This document shows positions 1-7,119 of a stretch of DNA of 7,119 bases, piece by piece. Made by a program: the position numbers and the translations under genes. Positions within the stretch are counted from its first letter, which is position 1. Each line of letters opens with the position of its first letter. The stretch comes from Acidobacteriaceae bacterium (lineage in GTDB: Bacteria; Acidobacteriota; Terriglobia; Bryobacterales; Bryobacteraceae): positions 1-7,119 of the forward strand of contig JAFARV010000788.1 in the NCBI GenBank assembly GCA_019245255.1, in the 5' to 3' direction. The notes beneath the pieces are model-generated. The model was given only the letters and a program-made list of their open reading frames with translations, was not told the DNA's origin and did not search any database.

Positions 1-2758
1 ACGCGATGGTTCTTACAAAAGGCGGGGCCGAATAGCCGATCAGACAATATTGATCAAGTGCAAAAAGCACGACTGACTCGAGACCCTGCGCCTGAGCCAG
101 GTCGACTTCCTTCATCCAAGGGGTCCACGCATCTCCAATTCCAACCAGGTGACTAGCACGTGCCGGCGGAAAACCTTTCGCTCCGCTGGTCGCGATGGAA
201 GCCGAGCAGGCATCCAGATTGCAGGCGGCCGTATACGTGAAGTTCTCAGTTTTCAAACACGTCAGGTTAGCGGGCGTCCAGTCGCTGGGAAAATTGATGA
301 CGCCGTTAAGGGGCGTGGCATTCGTGTCCGTTGGATACAGCACTTCATACCGGCAGCCCGGAAACGCTTGTTGTAGAGCGGCACGGATCGAGGCAGTGTA
401 CTTCCCGATCAGGCTCGGCAAAAAGGCGCTTTCATCCGAATAAGTGGCCGGATCAACCGTGTTGTCTGTAATAACCTGCATGGCACGCCCGTACTGGGCT
501 TGAAATTGTGCTTGAGTGTATGCATCGTAGAATGGCATTCCAACGGATTGCTTTGGAAAATACCACCACTGCACCTCACCTGATTGCAAGTACGGTGTCA
601 ATCCGGCTGACACCTGTAAGTTGGCAATATCCAGGTAGGCCTGTGTCCAGAAAGCTATTGACGTAGGCGAAAAATTCGTTTGAATGGCCGGCGTGTTCAG
701 GATAACGGGCGTACCATCAGGATAAAGCTGTACGATCCCGGTTGCGGTTGAGACATCCCCCTGCAGCACTTCTGTGCTGAACGATGCTGAGCAATCAATC
801 GAATAACTTTTCAATGCAGCAAAGTAGGCCGCGTGCCAATCGCGTGCCGCCCGGTTCAGTCTCGGCTCGGCATTGAGATCTGTCTGCCAGTAATCTGCCG
901 TAGCAGCCCAGGTGGCATTCAGCGGGTCAGTCATATCCAGCGTGTACGGGATTCCGTCGATGCCGCCCGATAGAACTGTTGATGGCGCTGAAATTGTAAA
1001 TCCGCCGCTATTCTCAGCCGGCTGAACAAAGATGCCATTCCCAGCCGTTCCCATCGCCCTTGCAGTCAAAGTGAGCTCGTTGCCGTTCGCATTCGCCCAC
1101 ATCAAGTTAGTTCCAACGTTGATCAGCCCCGCCAATGCTTGCGCGACAGTAGCGGCGGTGTCGTCGGGCAACACCAGATGATTAATTACCGTCGGTGTCG
1201 CACCTTCTGAGGACGCGATGCTCAGAGTCGCCGCCGTTCCATTTGCAGGCTGTTCGGGTGCAATCGTCAGAGTGAGCGAAGCATACTGGGATCCCGGTCG
1301 CGTCAGTTCATAAAACCACATGGCTCCGACGTAATGATTTACTCTTCCCGTAAACCCAAGTTTGTTGATGAGCCAGGCGGTGCGCTCCGCAGCAAGAGAT
1401 TGCGAGTGGTATGTATCCCAGTCAGTCGCGAGCGCCAGCTGGGAGTTAGAAGTAACGTCTGGCAAGTTTGCGGAAGGATACGCGATCTCAAGAAAGTCGA
1501 TAAATACCTCCGCGGAAGCAGGCCCGGTATTGGTTAAGACAACCTGATGCCGTCCAGCCGCGAACGTTCCTAACTTCACCCGGACCAGCACATCCTCACC
1601 CGGAAGCTCAGTGTCGATGGGCGTGAGGCTCTGGGCATCCACAGCAACCGCGATCGTGCCGCCGTTTGCGAGGAGACGCGTTCCGAGATACAGATCGTGC
1701 GTAGCGGCTTCGGTATAAGTGAAGGTGCACGTGTCTCCTTCCGAAACGGTCGAGTGTATCCGGCTGCCCGAATAGTTACCCGTGCTTGTTGACCATGTCC
1801 CGTCGTAGACTACGCCGGAATCGGTATCTTCAATCCGGCGGCTCCCTGGACCCGCAACCAACCACGGCCTGTTCGCGCCGGTAACGGTCCAGTTGCTAAT
1901 GTTCACTTGAAACTCGGTTTGCTGAAAGGATGCATTCTGCAGATCCGCAGCCCAGGTCCAACGTAACTTCCGAACTTGGTCGGTAGGTATCCCCTGTGCC
2001 TTCAACGCCGAAAAGTCGATCGTGACACGGTATGTCGTTGGGAACTGCCCGCCTGAAAACGTCGCATTTGGTGATTGCCAACAATTCGCACCACCTTCCG
2101 CAAACCCATAAACCGTTATCCTGTTTCCATTAGATCCGCCCAGTTGCGGAAAATCGGGACCGGATTGCCAGGTCAACGTGATCGAGTTTCCACTCGCTGA
2201 TGCGGAAAAGTCCGGATCCGAAGAAAACGCAGCAGCTACACCTTGCGCAATCTGAGCTAACGAATCACCAGGACCCACCGTGTAGTAGTAATGGCTCTCG
2301 AGTAGAGCCAATCCAACCCGATTCCCTGCGCCGGGTGACCCTGCCAGAGTCATGGTCGCTGACGCCGGTAGATAGCTTCCGGTAATCGGCGTCACATACT
2401 CTGGCCAGAGTTGAACCTTGTACGGAGTCGCCCCACTCTCGTCTGTCCATATCCGCAGGCTGTCCCAATCAACCGTCGGGACCAGGTTTGATTCGAACGG
2501 TATGCATCCGGTCCGCTCTTCGTCATACGTGAGAACCAGCCCACTAAGATCGCCATCCGGCAGATACCGAAACGAAGGATGCTCGAAGGTGTTGTTCTTA
2601 TTCCATTCGACGACGGCCCAGTCGAACTGCTGGCGCCACTTACCGGAAACTGTGAACCCAGACGCACTCGCGTTGCTAATTGCCGCTATAGCCGACGGCA
2701 TCTGAAAATAGCATTGCAAGTCGCGATGCGGCGAAAGTTTAAACAATTGTTCGGCCAT
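1..2758 (-). CDS. Large phage tail protein with TIM-barrel-like region, candidate non-contractile tail sheath family (3' end missing)
   Basis: Reading from the ATG at 2758..2756 I translated 919 codons to the left edge without a stop, so the gene is real and its C-terminus lies outside the window. It starts MAEQLFKLSPHRDLQCYF. Residues 1-120 form a Trp/Tyr-rich domain with no signal peptide or membrane segment. Residues about 157-219 and 526-580 are two copies of a beta module. Residues about 300-430 are beta-rich and jelly-roll-like. Residues about 441-919 alternate amphipathic helices with hydrophobic strands (for example GRVNHYVGAMWF 471-482, CRYEVLYPT 802-810, ESVVLFALD 894-902), which reads as a TIM barrel. 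The gene follows the hub/fibre gene by 4 nt, so it is very likely a structural tail protein of the same particle. From memory, the N-terminal domain and barrel resemble proteins labelled non-contractile tail sheath. A barrel-bearing adhesin or glycan-degrading tail protein is the alternative. That it is coding is certain; the role is moderately supported. Confidence 0.88.
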   Translation of the reverse strand, partial: MAEQLFKLSPHRDLQCYFQMPSAIAAISNASASGFTVSGKWRQQFDWAVVEWNKNNTFEHPSFRYLPDGDLSGLVLTYDEERTGCIPFESNLVPTVDWDSLRIWTDESGATPYKVQLWPEYVTPITGSYLPASATMTLAGSPGAGNRVGLALLESHYYYTVGPGDSLAQIAQGVAAAFSSDPDFSASASGNSITLTWQSGPDFPQLGGSNGNRITVYGFAEGGANCWQSPNATFSGGQFPTTYRVTIDFSALKAQGIPTDQVRKLRWTWAADLQNASFQQTEFQVNISNWTVTGANRPWLVAGPGSRRIEDTDSGVVYDGTWSTSTGNYSGSRIHSTVSEGDTCTFTYTEAATHDLYLGTRLLANGGTIAVAVDAQSLTPIDTELPGEDVLVRVKLGTFAAGRHQVVLTNTGPASAEVFIDFLEIAYPSANLPDVTSNSQLALATDWDTYHSQSLAAERTAWLINKLGFTGRVNHYVGAMWFYELTRPGSQYASLTLTIAPEQPANGTAATLSIASSEGATPTVINHLVLPDDTAATVAQALAGLINVGTNLMWANANGNELTLTARAMGTAGNGIFVQPAENSGGFTISAPSTVLSGGIDGIPYTLDMTDPLNATWAATADYWQTDLNAEPRLNRAARDWHAAYFAALKSYSIDCSASFSTEVLQGDVSTATGIVQLYPDGTPVILNTPAIQTNFSPTSIAFWTQAYLDIANLQVSAGLTPYLQSGEVQWWYFPKQSVGMPFYDAYTQAQFQAQYGRAMQVITDNTVDPATYSDESAFLPSLIGKYTASIRAALQQAFPGCRYEVLYPTDTNATPLNGVINFPSDWTPANLTCLKTENFTYTAACNLDACSASIATSGAKGFPPARASHLVGIGDAWTPWMKEVDLAQAQGLESVVLFALDQYCLIGYSAPPFVRTIA
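1019..1183 (-). repeat. Protein-level repeat, copy B of the beta module (residues 526-580 of the left gene)
   Basis: The segment contains PDDTAATVAQALAGLI, then ANANGNELTLTAR, then GTAGNGIFVQP, aligning with copy A. Unlike copy A, this one lies inside the TIM-barrel-like region, between an early strand ending about residue 485 and the next helices starting about 610. It therefore looks like a domain inserted into a barrel loop. Edges of the insertion, about residues 490-602, are estimated by eye. Confidence 0.6.
2102..2290 (-). repeat. Protein-level repeat, copy A of a beta module (residues 157-219 of the left gene)
   Basis: The segment contains GDSLAQIAQGVAAAF, then ASASGNSITLTW, then GGSNGNRITVYG. 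It matches copy B further along the same protein at the same motif positions: an acidic pair followed by (I/V)AQ, an A-x-(S/N)-G-N-x-(I/L)-T-L-T strand, and a G-N-x-I-x-V strand. The similarity is clear in protein and not obvious in DNA, so any duplication is old. Similar helix-plus-strand modules are known from tail sheath and tube-associated proteins. Confidence 0.6.
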
Positions 2759-2765
2759 GGACTTA
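2759..2765 (-). other. Stop-start junction without a clear ribosome binding site
   Basis: The minus strand reads TAAGTCCATG: the hub/fibre stop TAA is followed after four bases by the ATG of the next tail gene. No GGAGG-like sequence lies in the preceding bases (AATCCGCT). Translation of the second gene probably depends on coupling or reinitiation from the first. The next in-frame ATG, at residue 20, has no better site and would remove a well-formed part of the N-terminal domain, so I keep the first ATG. Confidence 0.5.
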
Positions 2766-5700
2766 TAAGCGGATTGTTACTGTAAGGTCCCGTCCGGGTA
2801 CAGGGGAACCAGTGTACGTAGGGTCGATGTTGAGTACGACGTTCAGCGATAGCGATGCGCCGTCGGTAAGTGGGCCGAGAGGCGTTCCGTCAACAACACT
2901 GGATACCGTCGCTCCCGATGGAATGACCAGACTACAGAACGGTGTGCCATTCTGTACCAGGCTGATCGCGATCGAGTACCCTGTTGCTGCCTGGCCTACG
3001 CTTGCGCGCATGTCGCGGACCGCATGCGAAGCTTCTACGATCAACGGCGGCGTTGCGTTCTGTTGTGTAGCAAGTACCCCGGCAACTTGCAGCGCAAACT
3101 GTCCTCCCGAAAGAGTTCGTAACCCTGCGTCGGGAGCGGTCAAATAACACTGTGAAGTCGCTTGGCTATCGCCAAACGCATTCGTAACGAAGAATTGTGC
3201 GCCCGCAATGCGTACGTCCGGCAGACTCATCGTGTGAAGAAAGTTCATCGACGCTCTGTTTGAGAAAAAATTCAACGCAAATGGGACAACAACGGTCGCC
3301 GCATTGAGTATCAGAACAGGATCGTTTGCGTTATGAGCCGCCGCTTGCGACGCCACTGCACCCCGAAGCACCTGGTACGTGTTCGGTGCGGCACTCGATA
3401 GCACCACCATCAGTTCAGTGTCAACCTGAACGACGTGCCCGGGCAAAAGTCCGGCGGCATTCATCGTGAGCACCTGGGTGCTCCCATCCATCGCCGCGGA
3501 TAACGAGTAAGTTCCTGTCGTGGACAGCTCGTTCCAATAGAACAACTGCAGCGTCCCACTCGATACTGAAGATGTATTCTGACTGCTTGTGAATCCGACT
3601 TGCGAAAGGACGATCTCGCCCGCGCCAGGTGCGGTGAGAGTAAAGGCCGGTGCACCAGGTGTGCCGCTTTCAGCTCCGCTCCCTAGCGCAAATCGGCTTA
3701 CGGGGCATAGCTCAGTAAAACCCTCCGCATTCGTAACACTTGCTCCGCGGCCAGATACCTGGACTACTGTCCCGGCCCTATAAGGCAACTCGAACTGAAC
3801 TGGACTAGTGGATGAAACCGCTGCAAAGTGCCAGGATGACTCGCATATGACAAACGTGCTGGTCGTATCTGGCGCGAAACTCCAGGCGGGTGTGACGGTT
3901 AAGGTCGTCGCGTCGTTGGTCGTTATGGTCCGCTCCTGACCTCGACCTGATCCGTCGATGATACGGACCAGCATTCCGGCGTAGGCGAGCGGCACCGCGC
4001 CCATGTCAGCGCACGCTATGGTGGAGGACGACGCCGATGTGGCCTCGAAAGGTCCAGCAAACTCGTATCGGTAATAGAAATTCGCGTGGTCGAAGCTCGA
4101 GTCGGGCGGCCCGACCGGCTGAACTGAGCTGCCGGTATCGGTATATGTGCTGCTCAACGCCACTTCACTCGCGATTCGGTATAAAAGCTGCGGTGTCGTC
4201 CCGCGGTACACATTGAAGCTGGTCGCGGTAGCGGGAAAGCTCAGCCCCACCAAGGTCACCGTATTCGTGTTGCTTCCATTCGGAATCGCGGCCGGAACAG
4301 TAAATGAGAGCGGGCCCTCCCTTCCGGCCTGATCAACGGCAGTGACCGCATAATACTGAGTCACTCCGCCTGCAAGCGATCCGCCCGTAGCTGAAAACTG
4401 AGGAGCGAGGCTAACTAGAGGAACAGACGGCGCGTTCGGATCAGGGCTCGATGGAACACTGAAACCGACAGTCAGAATGTCAGTCGCGGTACCGTCCCCT
4501 TGCGATTGCAAGAAGTCAGTGATTTGGAAATCAAAATATTCCAGATTTCCATTCGAATCGTTGTGAGGCACGAGACCGATCAGCGGCCTGGGAACATCCG
4601 ACTGTGCCCCCGGCTGCCGGCCGGCTGCAGCCAGTACCGCCGGATTGTCGCTGTACCAATCATCGTCGTGAATTTGCGCAACTACAGTAACAAGCTGGTA
4701 ATTGAGTGACGGTGAGAGCTTTACTACCCGGAACGGTGTTCGGCTAAAGCCTTCTTTGAGATAAGTAAGCGCGATGATGTCGCCCGGCCGTATCTTCAGG
4801 GCCCGAAAACTCGTTTGAAACTCTACAAAGAGATTGCCGTCGATAGACTTGTCTAATTGGCGGAGCAAGACTCTGTTAGCCTGACTCATATTTGCGATCC
4901 CGAGTGCGGTCGATTGGCTGCTTACTTCATAACCAATGAGCGCCGCGTCGTCCGCGTTCACAACAGACAGGCTATCCTGCTGATATTCGTTCCATTCATC
5001 TTGGAATTCAACGCTCAGGCGATTTGAAGTCTCCGCCACGCTGCGCGCCAACACGCGAAGTGATGAAGCTCCCTGAGCAGTTCTGGCGATACCAGAGAAG
5101 GGTGCAGACGCATCGCTGAACTCATACGCTGGCCAGCCATTGTTCAACGGATCCGTGCTGTTCGAACCGTCCGGCAGCGCCGGTTGCTGCCCTGCGATCG
5201 TGTTCTCAGGTAGCAGTTCAAGAAGACCGGTTGTCCCATATCGCAGCATCAGGCATGATCCGACGCGAATTCCGCGGACGACCGACGCTGCGCTTTGACG
5301 TTTGGTTAGGATCAGGTTGCACTCATACCTCGGCACGTAAATTGGGTTGCCGTTCAGGTCCGTTGTTGAGATAAGAGTGCCGCAGAACGCCGCGCTAGAC
5401 GAGAAGCTTCCCAGGTTGAGTTCGCTCGTGTCCCATCCGCATCGCTGCAGAATATCCAGAATCACCCAGGCAGGGTTGTTCGTGTACGTCGTGGATTGAA
5501 AACTCCCGTCCGCGTTATAGACATCCAGTTGCATGCCTTGCATCAGCACCTGAACAACCGGAAGGCTTTTGCCTGTGCTGATACTGTTCGGAACAATTAC
5601 CGACAATACGCAAATGCTGCCGTATGGATCACCAAGCGGATTCCCGTTTGAGTCTGTGAAATCCAGATTGAAGTTGCCGTTGCGAGTACCGGATGTTACG

Positions 5701-6695
5701 CTTTGGTACCAGCCGCTGGCAGTCATGTCGGCACCAGCTACGCCCTGCGGTATTTCGACTCCATTTACAACAACCTTCAGGATGCTGGTGATCGCTCCCA
5801 TACCGGCGAGCACTTCCATATGCGTTAGGTTGCCGTCGTTTCGCGAGAAGATTACGGGGGCCTTCAGCCATCCCGTCCCGTAGACAATTGGCACAGGGTC
5901 GTTATATTTCGCGGTGTTGTCCAGTAGTGGAGAGATGTGAGAAGTCTTATCCCCGTGCGTGCGGACCAGCACCGCGGATGGTACAAACTCGAAACCACCA
6001 AACCGTGACGTATTGCGCTGCTGGGAGTCCGAGGAAAACATTCCTCGTTGGATACATTGCGTCCGCGAGCCGTCACACGTGGTAAACGGCGCCCCGTTAT
6101 TCAGGTTGCCCACGCCGTTCGGCTGATCAGCGGAATATCCGCAGCGATAAAAGCGGGAGTATCTACCCATCTCACCGCCGTTCACCGCTTCTTGTCTCTG
6201 GTCTGGTGTTGCCGGAAAGCTCCACGGACACGAACGCTGAACCCGGACATCAGGCACCGGAATTCGTTGAAGACTCAGCTTGTTTGTGAATGTCAGCTGT
6301 AGCCACTCTTCTGTAATTTCATCGGGATCGCCAGCAACGCCCTTAAACAAAATTGTGCTTTCAGTCGTGATCGTGCCGCTCGGAAGGTCGGCGAACGCGA
6401 AGTACACAGTCAACTGAGAGCCCTTAAAGCCGATCTCCTGGTTTAGCTCTGACATCGCGGAATCCGCGTTAGCGAGCGTAAGCGAAAGGTGGGAAATTCC
6501 GTCCATCGCGTCATCGGCCGAGAGCTGCAGGTCGAAGAGGTTATGCTTCAACACTCGCGCGGAATACTGCTTGCTGTTAAAGACGATCGAGTGCGTACAC
6601 CAAAGCTCAACATCTCCGGAAGGCAACTCGCATTCGAAGAACAGAATCGGTGTATCTGGGATGGATAACTGCTTAATTTCGTTGATCGTAGCCAT
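2763..6695 (-). CDS. Fused phage tail hub (gpL/BR0599-like) and tail-tip attachment protein (gpJ/TipJ-like), 1310 aa
   Basis: Complete gene, ATG at 6695..6693, stop TAA at 2765..2763. Residues 1-250 resemble the hub family of lambda gpL, Phage_BR0599/DUF2163 and GTA gp13. They include C156, C185, C207 and C214; the last pair, CDGSRTQC, has the six-residue spacing of the lambda gpL iron-sulfur ligands. Residues about 250-700 resemble the TipJ / COG4733 tail-tip family: NNPAWVILDILQRCGW (406-421), RYECNLILTKR (456-466), and RPGDIIALTY (636-645) followed by PFRVV (654-658). Residues about 757-862 are fibronectin-III-like (YYAVTAVDQAGREGP, FNVYRG, YTDTG). Residues about 880-955 carry a GSGRGQERTI (916-925) beta module common in large tail proteins. 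Residues about 1150-1310 are an all-beta C-terminal domain ending GRDLTVTIRL. Expected role: closes the tail tube, forms the central tip and contacts the host surface. There is no signal peptide. The much greater length than gpL (about 230 aa) fits a fusion with a gpJ-sized protein (about 1130 aa). Confidence 0.93.
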   Translation of the reverse strand: MATINEIKQLSIPDTPILFFECELPSGDVELWCTHSIVFNSKQYSARVLKHNLFDLQLSADDAMDGISHLSLTLANADSAMSELNQEIGFKGSQLTVYFAFADLPSGTITTESTILFKGVAGDPDEITEEWLQLTFTNKLSLQRIPVPDVRVQRSCPWSFPATPDQRQEAVNGGEMGRYSRFYRCGYSADQPNGVGNLNNGAPFTTCDGSRTQCIQRGMFSSDSQQRNTSRFGGFEFVPSAVLVRTHGDKTSHISPLLDNTAKYNDPVPIVYGTGWLKAPVIFSRNDGNLTHMEVLAGMGAITSILKVVVNGVEIPQGVAGADMTASGWYQSVTSGTRNGNFNLDFTDSNGNPLGDPYGSICVLSVIVPNSISTGKSLPVVQVLMQGMQLDVYNADGSFQSTTYTNNPAWVILDILQRCGWDTSELNLGSFSSSAAFCGTLISTTDLNGNPIYVPRYECNLILTKRQSAASVVRGIRVGSCLMLRYGTTGLLELLPENTIAGQQPALPDGSNSTDPLNNGWPAYEFSDASAPFSGIARTAQGASSLRVLARSVAETSNRLSVEFQDEWNEYQQDSLSVVNADDAALIGYEVSSQSTALGIANMSQANRVLLRQLDKSIDGNLFVEFQTSFRALKIRPGDIIALTYLKEGFSRTPFRVVKLSPSLNYQLVTVVAQIHDDDWYSDNPAVLAAAGRQPGAQSDVPRPLIGLVPHNDSNGNLEYFDFQITDFLQSQGDGTATDILTVGFSVPSSPDPNAPSVPLVSLAPQFSATGGSLAGGVTQYYAVTAVDQAGREGPLSFTVPAAIPNGSNTNTVTLVGLSFPATATSFNVYRGTTPQLLYRIASEVALSSTYTDTGSSVQPVGPPDSSFDHANFYYRYEFAGPFEATSASSSTIACADMGAVPLAYAGMLVRIIDGSGRGQERTITTNDATTLTVTPAWSFAPDTTSTFVICESSWHFAAVSSTSPVQFELPYRAGTVVQVSGRGASVTNAEGFTELCPVSRFALGSGAESGTPGAPAFTLTAPGAGEIVLSQVGFTSSQNTSSVSSGTLQLFYWNELSTTGTYSLSAAMDGSTQVLTMNAAGLLPGHVVQVDTELMVVLSSAAPNTYQVLRGAVASQAAAHNANDPVLILNAATVVVPFALNFFSNRASMNFLHTMSLPDVRIAGAQFFVTNAFGDSQATSQCYLTAPDAGLRTLSGGQFALQVAGVLATQQNATPPLIVEASHAVRDMRASVGQAATGYSIAISLVQNGTPFCSLVIPSGATVSSVVDGTPLGPLTDGASLSLNVVLNIDPTYTGSPVPGRDLTVTIRL

Positions 6696-6702
6696 GTAGC
6701 TG

Positions 6703-6705
6703 CCT
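6703..6705 (-). promoter_or_regulatory. Weak Shine-Dalgarno of the hub/fibre gene, overlapping the upstream stop
   Basis: On the minus strand the junction reads TTTAGGCAGCTACATG. The AGG lies 7 nt before the ATG at 6695 and shares two bases with the TAG stop of the upstream gene. This supports the ATG at 6695 as the start and suggests that ribosomes ending the upstream gene help load the next one. The match is only three bases, so this is a plausible site, not a strong one. Confidence 0.45.
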
Positions 6706-7119
6706 AAATCGAAGTCTCGATCGTGAACGTGGTGGAAAAAAGATTCAGTCCTTCAACGATGACCGGGAACTCGTTGATGGACCAATACGCCTTCGGGTAC
6801 ACGCCGCCTTGGGCTGTTGTTGCGCGATATTGCGACGGCGCGATTTGAGGCTCCAGTTGAGTCCCGAAAATCTGGACTATCTGGCCCGGAGGTACAGTTA
6901 GCGATACGGATAACGTTTCCCCGCGGTCGTTGAGGCGTCCGGACGAGACGATGCGAGTCCATTCACTTCGAGCGATATATGAATCCGCGCCACTGTTTGA
7001 AGCACCGCTGCGGGTAAGTGTGATTTGGGCGGCTGCATCGGCCCTTACATACAAAGAAAAACAATATTGGTAACCGCTTGGCACAGCCAAGTTCTGCACC
7101 AGCTTTTGATCGGCTTGCC
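6704..7119 (-). CDS. C-terminal part of a tail protein with a jelly-roll, carbohydrate-binding-like domain (5' end missing)
   Basis: The frame is open to the right edge, so the true start is outside the window. The stop is TAG at 6706..6704, and 137 residues are visible. An in-frame GTG at 7099 is only an internal valine in a continuing frame and should not be taken as the start. The visible part reads as a beta sandwich: YQYCFSLYVRADA, then SEWTRIVSSGR, then VSLTVPPGQIVQIFGTQLEP, then PSQYRATTAQGGVYP. The pattern of an aromatic strand, a WTR strand, then FGxQLE and a closing SxYxxT strand is typical of carbohydrate-binding or head/tail-fibre jelly-roll domains in phage structural proteins. 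The tail INEFPVIVEGLNLFSTTFTI is not recognised. Its place directly before the hub gene is where siphophages often keep the distal tail (gpM/Dit) gene, so a Dit carrying a sugar-binding domain is possible. A separate minor tail protein is equally allowed. Function rests on domain pattern and context only. Confidence 0.82.
   Translation of the reverse strand, partial: QADQKLVQNLAVPSGYQYCFSLYVRADAAAQITLTRSGASNSGADSYIARSEWTRIVSSGRLNDRGETLSVSLTVPPGQIVQIFGTQLEPQIAPSQYRATTAQGGVYPKAYWSINEFPVIVEGLNLFSTTFTIETSI

Noticed and set aside
149..443. Two overlapping plus-strand open frames
   Set aside because: They lie opposite the long minus-strand tail gene, have no family likeness and no ribosome binding site, and are explained as antisense shadows.
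2292..2310. Perfect 7-bp inverted repeat (TGGCTCT/AGAGCCA, 5-nt loop)
   Set aside because: It is inside a coding region, has no T-run on either side and no link to a gene end, so it is not supported as a terminator or operator.
2265..2705. Short open frames on both strands near the start of the left gene
   Set aside because: All overlap the N-terminal codons of the 919-codon frame, whose composition and domain pattern are those of a real protein; the shorter frames are Arg/Ser-rich shadows.
1..2758. Pseudogene or decayed region, because no terminated long gene is seen here
   Set aside because: Codon-by-codon reading of the minus strand shows one uninterrupted frame from 2758 to the edge; the apparent emptiness comes from the missing stop.
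3266..3271. Run of six A (T on the coding strand) as a possible frameshift site
   Set aside because: The 1310-aa frame continues unbroken through it and no alternative frame extends a product; a second run at 6736..6741 is equally unremarkable.
5569..5883. 104-codon plus-strand frame opposite the hub gene
   Set aside because: It is antisense to the TipJ-like region, and no independent evidence supports it.
7097..7099. GTG as the start of the right-hand gene
   Set aside because: The frame is open through the window edge and no ribosome binding site precedes the GTG, so it is most likely an internal valine.

Overview
The window is one dense minus-strand block of phage-type tail genes. It reads right to left: a gene cut at the right edge (7119..6704), a very large tail hub/central-fibre protein (6695..2763), and a second large tail protein (2758..1) that runs off the left edge with no stop. 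The only non-coding bases between genes are 8 nt (6696..6703) and 4 nt (2759..2762). No RNA gene, transposon, CRISPR array, promoter or terminator is visible, and no plus-strand frame looks like a real gene. This is the interior of a polycistronic structural operon.

The 6695..2763 protein (1310 aa) starts like the lambda gpL / GTA gp13 hub family, including four cysteines (C156, C185, C207, C214) spaced like an iron-sulfur ligand set. It continues into a lambda gpJ / TipJ-like tail-tip region, a fibronectin-III-like module, further beta modules and a beta-rich C-terminal domain. It therefore looks like hub and central fibre in one chain, with no separate gpK (peptidase) or gpI gene between them. 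The downstream protein (at least 919 aa) has a conserved-looking N-terminal domain, two copies of a short beta module and a large alpha/beta region that reads as a TIM barrel. It is a candidate for the family called non-contractile tail sheath, or another long tail protein with a glycosidase-like barrel. The upstream fragment ends in a jelly-roll, carbohydrate-binding-like domain.

Together the genes would build the distal end of a long, probably non-contractile tail and its adhesion parts. They could belong to a prophage, a phage or a tail-derived particle; the window holds no capsid, integrase or lysis gene to separate these. Base composition is moderately GC-rich (mid-50s percent by eye). 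The combination of modules resembles tail loci I associate with soil Acidobacteriota (Bryobacter/Solibacter-type genomes), but that host assignment is recollection, not something the window proves.
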